DNA from: Hoeflea sp.
GTDB taxonomy: Bacteria; Pseudomonadota; Alphaproteobacteria; Rhizobiales; Rhizobiaceae
Assembly (NCBI GenBank): GCA_002707605.1
Contig: PANK01000020.1
Coordinates: forward strand, 1 to 62,100
Reading direction: 5' to 3'
Length of the DNA: 62,100 nt
Below are positions 29,313 through 37,506 of this stretch, piece by piece. The position numbers and the translations under genes were made by a program. The notes under the pieces are model-generated. The model was not told the origin of the DNA, searched no databases, and saw only the letters and a program-made list of their open reading frames with translations. Numbering within the stretch: the first letter of the stretch is position 1; each line of letters opens with the position of its first letter.

Positions 29313-31553
29313 ATGTACTGGCAGCCTGAAGGATCGGACGTCGTCGACGTCCAAGAATTCGCCAATCCTCTTGCGAAGGCGCTTCACGACTATGTGGTGG
29401 GGCCGGGCGACAGCTACACTACCCTCGGAGAGTGCCGACGGTTCGGAGAGTTCGATCTTCTTTCCTTCGACCTGGTGGTCGAGCGGCCGCAGCGTCCCGT
29501 CTATGACATACTGCCTGTGGAATCATTGACCGTGTGTTTCGCGCGGACCGGCTCAATGTCGTTTGCGGTCCTCGTCGCCCGCCCGGATTTTCCCGACACT
29601 CCGCATCAGAATCTGATGCCGGAAGGATTCCCCGCCTGCATCTGCATCGACGACCGGCCATGGCAGGACACTCGGAGCTTTTACACGGCCGCCGAACTCA
29701 TGGGTCGTCTGAGTGGCTGGTTCGAGAAGGCATGCCAAGGCGAGCTTCACGGTGCAGGTCAGCCCCTCGACCCTCTCTTCCTTCCGGACAATTTCAGCCA
29801 GATTATCTTGAAGAACGATTTCTGGGAGGCGGCTAGGCTAGGCTCGAGCCTGTTCATCTGGGCCGTCGACCAAGAAGCCCAGTGCATCTTCATTGGGGGA
29901 TCAAGGCCGTCGAGTGTCAGAGGCGACGATATCCGCTTGATGGCCTTCAATTGCGCGATCGAGCCACAGCAGATGAAGCGGATGAAGAAGGCGCCCCGAG
30001 ACCTCGGACAGTTGTCGGACTTTCTGGTCGATGCTGGGGTCGATTTTCCGATTCTGCTCCAGCAGTCCATCAAGGACTGGGTGAATGGCAAGAAGGAAAT
30101 AGGAGACGGCAAGCGTATCACCTGCTTTCTGGTGACAATGCCCCAGATCGATCCAACCACCGGTGATGTCGGAACGACCGAGACGGTCGCGTTCGTGACG
30201 GCATCCAGCCCTGGAGAGATCGGCGAGAAGATGGGCTTCCTCTTGCGCAACGTCTCCGGCGAGGCGAAGGAGGTCAACTTCCTCCCTAGTGTCGGCGCGC
30301 GCGTATCGATGGATGCGGTGCGCGACCTGCCGGTATCCATGTCCTTCGTTCACAGGGAGTTCGATGCAGCCGGTGCGGCCCTTCTCTCTGGCGAGCCCCA
30401 TGCCGACGACCGTCGAGTGCTCATGATCGGCGCTGGATCCGCCGGTTCGGCGATCTCGGAAATACTCGCCCGACAGGGGCTCTTCAAATGGACGATCGTA
30501 GACGACGACACTTTGCTTCCGCACAACGTGGCGAGGCATACGCTCAACAACCAGTTCGTCGGTAGAAGCAAGGCCATCGGGCTCGCGAACAGGCTCATGG
30601 GGATCAGGGACGACGTTGATGCGCGTCCTGTCGTCGACAACGTCCTGACCCCAATCGACAAGGCGGTATTGGATCAGCAGATCGGCGACGCCGAATTCAT
30701 CCTCGACGCCTCTGCCTCTGCTCCCGTTTCCCGGTGGGCGTCCGACCTGCCGAGCGCTGCCCGGCGTCTCTGCGCGTTCTTCACGCCCGATGGGAAGTCC
30801 GCGGTTCTCATGATCGAGGACGAGGCGCGCTCCTTGACACTCTGCGATCTCGAGACGCTGTATCTCCGCGAGGTGTTGCAGAACCCCGCTCTCGAGGGCC
30901 ACCTCGGTACCGTCGACCGGATGCAGTATACCGGGGCGTGCAGGGCGCTTACGAACAGGATCCCGATGGCGTCGATCCAGGTGCTTTCGGGCCTGATCGC
31001 TGCAGGGATCGCATCCGGTGTCAGGATGACGAATGCGGCGCTCAAGATCTGGACCGTGAACGAGGATGGCGTAAGGATCACTACGGTGTCCGGTACCATG
31101 GCGACGATGAAGGCCGAGGGTTGGTCGGTCGTCCTGCCAGCCTCTTTGAAGCTTGAAGTCCGCCAACGCCGCTCGGCGGCGCTGCCATCGGAAACCGGTG
31201 GATCGCTGATGGGAATGTTCGATTTCGAACGCCGTCGCGTCGACGTCGTTGGAGCACTTCCTCCGCCCAGCGACAGCGTCGGCACTTCGTCGTCGTTTAC
31301 TCGCGGCATCTCCCGGCTGCGCACGGACATCGACGCTGCTGCCGCCCGGACAGGTAACCAGATCCGGTACATCGGCGAATGGCATTCGCATCCGGCCGGC
31401 CGTTCCTCACGTCCAAGTGGCACCGATCTCGAACAGATCAGGCAACTAAGGGACGCCATGGAACTCGACGGCCTACCTGCCGTGTCATTGATCGTTGCGG
31501 AGGACGACATGTCGGTGCTCTTGGCCGGAACGAGGAGATCGGCAAATGGATAG
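29313..31553 (+). CDS. Fused E2-like / ThiF-E1-like / JAB-JAMM protein
   Basis: E2-like N-domain (PQRPVYDILPVE...PHQNLMPEGFPACICIDDRPWQDTRSFYTAAELMGRLSGWFEKACQGELHG), E1 (VLMIGAGSAGSAISEILARQGLFKWTIVDDDTLLPHNVARHTL), JAB (YIGEWHSHPAGRSSRPSGTD). Confidence 0.88.
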   Translation: MYWQPEGSDVVDVQEFANPLAKALHDYVVGPGDSYTTLGECRRFGEFDLLSFDLVVERPQRPVYDILPVESLTVCFARTGSMSFAVLVARPDFPDTPHQNLMPEGFPACICIDDRPWQDTRSFYTAAELMGRLSGWFEKACQGELHGAGQPLDPLFLPDNFSQIILKNDFWEAARLGSSLFIWAVDQEAQCIFIGGSRPSSVRGDDIRLMAFNCAIEPQQMKRMKKAPRDLGQLSDFLVDAGVDFPILLQQSIKDWVNGKKEIGDGKRITCFLVTMPQIDPTTGDVGTTETVAFVTASSPGEIGEKMGFLLRNVSGEAKEVNFLPSVGARVSMDAVRDLPVSMSFVHREFDAAGAALLSGEPHADDRRVLMIGAGSAGSAISEILARQGLFKWTIVDDDTLLPHNVARHTLNNQFVGRSKAIGLANRLMGIRDDVDARPVVDNVLTPIDKAVLDQQIGDAEFILDASASAPVSRWASDLPSAARRLCAFFTPDGKSAVLMIEDEARSLTLCDLETLYLREVLQNPALEGHLGTVDRMQYTGACRALTNRIPMASIQVLSGLIAAGIASGVRMTNAALKIWTVNEDGVRITTVSGTMATMKAEGWSVVLPASLKLEVRQRRSAALPSETGGSLMGMFDFERRRVDVVGALPPPSDSVGTSSSFTRGISRLRTDIDAAAARTGNQIRYIGEWHSHPAGRSSRPSGTDLEQIRQLRDAMELDGLPAVSLIVAEDDMSVLLAGTRRSANG

Positions 31554-32661
31554 CGTCAAAGACAAGCTGCGGCTGGGCCTCGCTCTTTCGGGCGGCGGTG
31601 TCCGTGCGGCGGTGTTTCACCTGGGCGTTCTCCGGCATCTTTCAATGTTGGGCCGCCTCGAGGAAGTCACGCAGATTTCGACCGTGTCCGGAGGGAGCCT
31701 GATCGTGGGCGCGATCTTCTCCCACGCTGATCTCAAATGGCCGACCTCCAGACAGTTCCTGGACGAGATCTATCCTGAACTTCGCAAGAGGCTCACGGCC
31801 GGCGACCTGTTCAGCCTCACCGCCTTGGGTTGGCGCGGAATCCTTCGCGAGAACATTCGAATCCTTTTTCGAAGAGCCGAAATCCTTCCGAAGCTTCTTG
31901 CCGCTCGCTGGGGTGTCAAAGGATCCGTGAAGGATCTGCCTGACACACCGGAATGGCATATCAACACGACCTGCTTCGAGACCGGCAAGAATTGGCGGTT
32001 CTCGAAGAGGTTGATGGGGGACTGGCAGTTCGGGCGTCACTTCAGCCCGGACGTCCCGATCGCAAAGGCCATTGCGGCGTCGGCAGCGGTTCCATACGCG
32101 ATTGGCATCCTGCGGCTCGAGTTACCGGAACATGGCTGGTGGAAGACGGATCCGGCGACGAAAAAACCACAGGAGAAGATTCCACGCCCTATGCCGCGCG
32201 TTCGGCTCTGGGATGGTGGGGCGTACGAGAACATGGGTCTGGAGGCTATCTACAAGCCCGCTGACGGCCTTCAGGGATGTGACTTCCTCATCTGCAGCGA
32301 TGCCTCGGGTCCGTTGACTACGCCAAGGCCTTTTTCGATCACCGGGATGCTTCAGGGTAAGCTCAACTCGCCGCGGCTCTTCGACATTGCAAGCGATCAG
32401 ATACGGGCACTGCGTTCCCGCATGCTGATGGGATCGATCTTGCGTGGAGAAGTGAAGGGCGTTCTGGTACGAATGGGCGTGTCCATGCGGCAGTTCGAGA
32501 TGGATTCCACTGCACTCGCGGAACGGCTCACCGACGAGCAGGGCGCCGTCTCGCTGAACTACCCGACCAACTTGACCCGAATATCGGAAGACGACTTCGA
32601 CCTTCTTTCACGCCATGGCGCGGAGGTTTGTGAAGCCACCTTGGTCACTTACATGCAGTGA
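31546..32661 (+). CDS. Patatin-like phospholipase
   Basis: Oxyanion loop LALSGGGVRAAVFHLGVL, nucleophile elbow VSGGS, catalytic WDGGAYENMG; ATG overlaps upstream stop by 8 nt. Confidence 0.9.
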   Translation: MDSVKDKLRLGLALSGGGVRAAVFHLGVLRHLSMLGRLEEVTQISTVSGGSLIVGAIFSHADLKWPTSRQFLDEIYPELRKRLTAGDLFSLTALGWRGILRENIRILFRRAEILPKLLAARWGVKGSVKDLPDTPEWHINTTCFETGKNWRFSKRLMGDWQFGRHFSPDVPIAKAIAASAAVPYAIGILRLELPEHGWWKTDPATKKPQEKIPRPMPRVRLWDGGAYENMGLEAIYKPADGLQGCDFLICSDASGPLTTPRPFSITGMLQGKLNSPRLFDIASDQIRALRSRMLMGSILRGEVKGVLVRMGVSMRQFEMDSTALAERLTDEQGAVSLNYPTNLTRISEDDFDLLSRHGAEVCEATLVTYMQ

Positions 32662-32939
32662 CCTTGCCCCCAAGTTTTATCCAGTTTCGAGTTTGCTCTT
32701 CGGCCCCTAAACGACAGCCACCGGTCCGATCATTACCATGTCGCACCGTATGGGCAGAAAGTCCGCTTTCGGCTCCATTTTAGTCATTAATTTCGGCATA
32801 TAGGCGTTTCCAGCAACAGAATGCGGCACTGGCTTAAGTCGCATAATATAGCTTATGGAACAAAAAGGCCGCTTTCCCAGCGTGATTTCAATACCTTATC
32901 TACACTCCCAATCGATCCAGCGGAGGTCTAGTCATTGAT

Positions 32940-33257
32940 TTAGTCGTCCGGCAAATGCGGCACGCGGCCGAGCTTGTCGATGACAGCTGACGTAACCTGG
33001 TGATGGGAACGCATCATCAACAGCGCCAGCCGGTAGTCGTGGCGGAGGTTGTCGGCTTTTTCGTCGAGCAGCGCTTCGGCTTCCAGCGTCGACAGTTTCT
33101 CGTATAGGGCCTGCGCGTGTTCGAGGCGACGCCTTTGTTCACGAATGACGTCCAGGGCGACCCGCTCGAGCGCGGACTCGTTCAAGCCGACCAAAATCGC
33201 TGCTAAGGAGTGGTTTGTCGAGAATGGTTCAAGGCTGAGATTGATTTGTTCTGGCAC
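32940..33257 (-). CDS. traM: TraM-like antiactivator of TraR
   Basis: LAAILVGLNESALERVALDVIREQRRRLEHAQALYEKL...HHQVTSAVIDKLGRVPHLP aligns by eye with Agrobacterium TraM. Confidence 0.72.
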   Translation of the reverse strand: MPEQINLSLEPFSTNHSLAAILVGLNESALERVALDVIREQRRRLEHAQALYEKLSTLEAEALLDEKADNLRHDYRLALLMMRSHHQVTSAVIDKLGRVPHLPDD

Positions 33258-33555
33258 CAGCGACGATATCCCGTGGCTTGGTCCGCGGTGCGCCCCCGCA
33301 GAATAAAAGATCTCGACCCAAGCCGGGGGTTGGAAAACCGTCTTCGACGGTCCCTGCGACCTTTAGCACCGGGGCGCCTGGACATACGTCACAGGCCCCC
33401 GGCCGAAAGCCGAAGGATCTTGGTGCCGAAACGGCCGGCACCAATCCGCGAAGATGGGGTTTCCACGCCCCGAGGCGGCGCGTACCGCCTCGGGGAGAAG
33501 CATATTTGATCAGGTTAACGAACGCCAGACGCTAACCTGCGAGTTTTCGTTGGAA

Positions 33556-34227
33556 TTATTCGGCAGTTGCCATAAGTCCGGTTGCTGACCGCAACGGCAG
33601 TGCAACATCGGTAAGAACCGGCTCGTGGTAATTTCCCGCGGTACCCAGCCGGGACCGCATCTCTTGGCTCATAACGAACAGGCCGGCATAGGTCATGGTC
33701 TTGCCGATTCGCGCTGGCGTCCCGAGTTGCTCAAAGCGGCAATCGATCGACCTGAAAATTCGGGCCATTCTGGCGTCGAAGACAGACACGATGTGCTCGA
33801 TGCCTGCCTGCTGGGCAGTTTCGACCATGCCGCACAAGAGCTCCACGGTTGTCCGATTCACTGTGTGATTTGCTTCGGCTCGGTCCTTCACCTCCAAGAT
33901 GCGCGGGTTAACTGCAAAGCGAGAGCTTTCCCAGATCAATGGGCTTTCGACCGCTCTGCCTGGCATCAGCACGGAAAACACATCCCGGAGCATGTTGGGG
34001 CCAGTGGTCGGCAAGAGCCGAACCGCTCCGCGCAACTGCCCGGTCCACTCATCGAGCGATAGGAGGTAGAGCGGATCCTCGGCGTCGAACCTGTCGATCT
34101 CGCGGCCGTTTTCGACGGTTACGTCCCAGCTGAGGCGGCCGGAAAAGACTTCCGCACGCATGCGGAACATTTCGTCGATCAGTTCGGGTTCCTTATCCTG
34201 CTCGACGCTTTCGATTGCAAATATCAT
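33556..34227 (-). CDS. traI: LuxI-family acyl-homoserine-lactone synthase
   Basis: MRAEVFSGRLSWDVTVENGREIDRFDAEDPLYLLSLDE...GAVRLLPTTGPNMLRDVF...WESSRFAV, LuxI signature. Confidence 0.9.
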   Translation of the reverse strand: MIFAIESVEQDKEPELIDEMFRMRAEVFSGRLSWDVTVENGREIDRFDAEDPLYLLSLDEWTGQLRGAVRLLPTTGPNMLRDVFSVLMPGRAVESPLIWESSRFAVNPRILEVKDRAEANHTVNRTTVELLCGMVETAQQAGIEHIVSVFDARMARIFRSIDCRFEQLGTPARIGKTMTYAGLFVMSQEMRSRLGTAGNYHEPVLTDVALPLRSATGLMATAE

Positions 34228-34313
34228 GAAGGTGGTCTCCGTTCGTTTGTTGACGAGGGAGACACCAGCTATCGGCGATACTTCTGCCTGAATATCCGGC
34301 CGATCAGCGGGGT

Positions 34314-35051
34314 TTACAAGGGAGGTAGAAGTAGACCAGCTCTATGTGCGATCGAGACGGCATGGGTATTGCTGCTTGCGTTGAGCTTGTGCCGGGTGCT
34401 TTCCAGATAGCACCGCACAGTGTGTTGCGAGAGCCCCAGTATAGTAGCGCATTCCCAAGCGGTCTTGCCTTCCGCGATCCATTGCAGGCATTCGAGCTCG
34501 CGCGCGGAAAGATGCCGTTCCAGCGAGCTGTGCCCCTCCAGGCGCAGCACCTTGTCATGGAGATGTGTGGCCAAGACCTGAAAGTCGCGCAGGTAGAGGA
34601 GCTTATCATGCGCCCAGTCGCGATCAGCCCGGTCGCAGCTGATCGAAAATAGCCCGCGATCACCATGCCGTCCATGCACCGGAATCGAGAGGCCTTTCCT
34701 CCCAAGACCAAATTCGGCCGCCTCGCCAAACAAGGTTTTTACCCTCTCCTCGGTTCGGACAAATCCGTCCCAGTCTAGAGGGAGCAGACGCCGAAAACCG
34801 CTCTGGATGACCGGATCAATCTCCACGAAGCGGCGCTCTTTGTAGTGCTCTACCCATTCCGACGAGTACGTCACCGCAAGAAACGGATCGTTGTTCGATC
34901 GGCCAGACAGGCGTATCCCGAAATACGCTGCAGAATTGAGACCGTAGCCGGCGGCAAGTTCCTTCATGACTGTATCGAGGCTCTCGCGATCCGAAACATC
35001 GGCGATGTGTGAAAGTGTGGTGTTGAAGCTTGAGTAGACGATATCCGACAT
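34314..35051 (-). CDS. LuxR-family quorum-sensing regulator with intact HTH
   Basis: MSDIVYSSFNTTLSHIAD...LSARELECLQWIAEGKTAWECATILGLSQHTVRCYLESTRHKLNA; start set at MSDIV. Confidence 0.88.
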   Translation of the reverse strand: MSDIVYSSFNTTLSHIADVSDRESLDTVMKELAAGYGLNSAAYFGIRLSGRSNNDPFLAVTYSSEWVEHYKERRFVEIDPVIQSGFRRLLPLDWDGFVRTEERVKTLFGEAAEFGLGRKGLSIPVHGRHGDRGLFSISCDRADRDWAHDKLLYLRDFQVLATHLHDKVLRLEGHSSLERHLSARELECLQWIAEGKTAWECATILGLSQHTVRCYLESTRHKLNASSNTHAVSIAHRAGLLLPPL

Positions 35052-35398
35052 ATTTGGCCTCTTCTGGATTGATTTCGCGCGTATTTGGTGTTTCCAGTCG
35101 ATGCACGTCGGACCCACGCCGAGATTTGGACTGTTCATCCCACCAACCTCAAGGCAGTGGAACATTACTTCGAATCTAGCCGACTTCTGGGACCTTAGTC
35201 CTTTGGGATGCTGGCGTGATGGGGTCAATTGTTGGTGGGTCAACCCAACACGGAAGGATTGATCCGAATTCCGGCGAGATTGGGGACTGCCTGTACGGCG
35301 GAGTCGCGCGCCGCCTCCGCATACGCCGGCGATACCTCCGCTTGAGCCGGCACCGCTTCGCTAGTACGGGTTGACTCCGGTTTCTCCGCGTAGAAAAC

Positions 35399-35818
35399 CT
35401 ACTCTCCTTCGAACCACCCCGTGAAATAAGCCTTCACCGCCATCCCAAGCCCCGAGACCACGGCCTCCTCATGCCGTTCGCCAACGATCCGCAGTACCTT
35501 CCCGAACAGCTCGGTACCGAGCCGCAGGTTTTCGCAGGTATCGAAGAGTTCTAGGCCGATCTCCGACGGATCGGTAACGGCGAGCCCGGCAGGATATTGG
35601 GTGAGCCCTACCCTGACATTTGCCTTGCCGACCCATTGCCGGGTGGTCTCAACCGCCTCCTCGGCCGATTTCGGAGCCGGAACAAGGATCATCTTATCGC
35701 CCTGGAAAACGCGGATTGCGAGATGGTCCGGCGCGTTCATCGCGGCCACGAATAGCTGCACAATAGCGACCTCGAGGCGCGGATCGGCGCATTGCTGAAT
35801 GAGGTCGACGTCGATCAT
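35399..35818 (-). CDS. traH: Conjugal transfer protein TraH
   Basis: MIDVDLIQQCADPRLEVAIVQLFV...; traAFBH order. Confidence 0.82.
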   Translation of the reverse strand: MIDVDLIQQCADPRLEVAIVQLFVAAMNAPDHLAIRVFQGDKMILVPAPKSAEEAVETTRQWVGKANVRVGLTQYPAGLAVTDPSEIGLELFDTCENLRLGTELFGKVLRIVGERHEEAVVSGLGMAVKAYFTGWFEGE

Positions 35819-35831
35819 CTCATAAGTCCCA

Positions 35832-36974
35832 TCAGGTATTGAAGGCGATGACGAGCGGCAAACCGAACAGCGCCGCCCACGCCCGGGCGCTCGCTCTCTG
35901 GATCGGAACGATGTTGGTGTCGCCGGTCCACCAGCCATTGCCTGTCGCCACAATGACATCCGGCCCATAGAGCATGGACTGAAGGATCGGCCACACGATG
36001 AGCTGCTCATAGCAGATCAAGGGCGCGACTGACGCCCCGGCAAATCTGCCGGTTGGATTGTCGAAGAACTGCGCCGATGCGCCCCCGGATGCCCAAGGCC
36101 GCCACATCGAAACCGGCACCGGCATCCGCTCCCGATAGAGGACCCTCGCCCCCTCGCCTGTCAGCTCGATCATGACATTGTCGTAGCCGCTCTCGTTGAT
36201 GACGACAGCGCCGCCGGCGACGACGACATCGAGGTCGGTGAGGTTTCGGGTCCAGAGGCGCTCAGTGGTCGGCGTCCATATCCCGAGGGCGCTTTCAGGC
36301 AGAACAACTGTGCTGGCCCCATTCTCCACGGCGCGTCTGACAAGCGCGATCGTCGTCATATGCTGAGCGTAGTCGGCATGTTCGCCCGCAACCTGGTAAT
36401 TGAACGCCGTATCAATTCCGACCCATCCGTCCAGCGGTACGGGATTGCTCCAGGTCAACGCGGAGACCGAGAAGGCCACGCCCATTGCGACACCCGCCAG
36501 CGGCCAGGCGCGTGTGGTCATCGCAGAAAGGCCGGCGGCCGTGGCCACCAATCCTGCCCAGCCCCAACCGGGGCAGAGCACTCCGGCGGCCGTGATCGGA
36601 CTGGCCCAGCCGACAATGCCGAACGGCGGCACGCTCATCAGCGCCCACGCCACCAGATATCCCAGCGGCCGATGCCATCCGGACTTCGGCGACCAAAGGA
36701 TCGTATGCACCGCGACGAACAGCAGCGACGCGGCGCCCCAGAGACCGAGCCCCACCCAGATATCGCTCGCGTAGAAAATCGACACGCCGACCGGCAGACC
36801 GCGGGAAGCCGCCATGAAATAAGCCATCGAACCCAGGCCTGCGACCAGCCGCGTGGGGGCGAACGCCCAGAGTGCGGGGAAGAGGCACGCGACCGGGAGG
36901 AGAAGCACTTCGCCGCTCCATCCGATTGCACCGACCGCGGAGGCTGCGGCGACGAACATCGCCGCGGTGAACAT
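35832..36974 (-). CDS. traB: Conjugal transfer protein TraB (membrane, nitrilase-like)
   Basis: Polytopic N-term and C-term APLICYEQLIVWPILQSML; ORF extends to 37055, start placed after traF stop. Confidence 0.85.
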   Translation of the reverse strand: MFTAAMFVAAASAVGAIGWSGEVLLLPVACLFPALWAFAPTRLVAGLGSMAYFMAASRGLPVGVSIFYASDIWVGLGLWGAASLLFVAVHTILWSPKSGWHRPLGYLVAWALMSVPPFGIVGWASPITAAGVLCPGWGWAGLVATAAGLSAMTTRAWPLAGVAMGVAFSVSALTWSNPVPLDGWVGIDTAFNYQVAGEHADYAQHMTTIALVRRAVENGASTVVLPESALGIWTPTTERLWTRNLTDLDVVVAGGAVVINESGYDNVMIELTGEGARVLYRERMPVPVSMWRPWASGGASAQFFDNPTGRFAGASVAPLICYEQLIVWPILQSMLYGPDVIVATGNGWWTGDTNIVPIQRASARAWAALFGLPLVIAFNT

Positions 36975-36975
36975 G

Positions 36976-37506
36976 CTACGGCGTGAAGGTGAGAACGGGT
37001 TTCGCCAGCCCGAGAAGACCGGCGGTCGGTATCGGCCCAAAGTAGCGCGAGTCATAAGAACCTCTGAATGTCGAAAAAAGAAACAGCGTGTCTGGGGGCA
37101 CGACGCCGCCAGGATCGGGCGTCAGCTCCCGGCCCGGTCCGTCACGCGGCTGGATCCCGGATTGCGGCAGAGCGAGACCGTCGATCGCGACGGATGTTCC
37201 GATTTCAATGGACTGCCCGGGGAGCGCCACGACGGTCTTGATCAAGGGGCTGAGCCAGCCGGGGCAGAGGCCGCGCCGCACATATCCGCGCTCACGTGCC
37301 TGACGAAACGCCTCGGTCAGCGGCGGGCAAATGAATATCCGATCCCCGACCCGGACATCGCGGTTCAGCGTTTCGATCCGCCAAAGTCCAAGCGGATAGC
37401 TCGGCGTCAGATTGATCCGAAAGCCGGCGCCATATCCCAAGCCGAACACCGCGAGAGGGATGCAGGCGAGAGCGGCAACGATGACGATCCGGCGCCATCG
37501 GCTCAC
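36976..37506 (-). CDS. traF: Conjugal transfer peptidase TraF (S26 signal peptidase-like)
   Basis: [31 protein letters not shown]...; GTG start overlapping the traA stop. Confidence 0.88.
   Translation of the reverse strand: MSRWRRIVIVAALACIPLAVFGLGYGAGFRINLTPSYPLGLWRIETLNRDVRVGDRIFICPPLTEAFRQARERGYVRRGLCPGWLSPLIKTVVALPGQSIEIGTSVAIDGLALPQSGIQPRDGPGRELTPDPGGVVPPDTLFLFSTFRGSYDSRYFGPIPTAGLLGLAKPVLTFTP

Noticed and set aside
29901-31391. 496-aa minus-strand ORF
   Set aside because: Antisense shadow of the E2-E1-JAB gene; low-complexity Arg-rich translation.
28169-32661. Calling this operon type II CBASS
   Set aside because: No CD-NTase motif is visible in the operon or its flanks. E1/E2/JAB plus patatin alone is not sufficient, so it is described as CBASS-like in components only.
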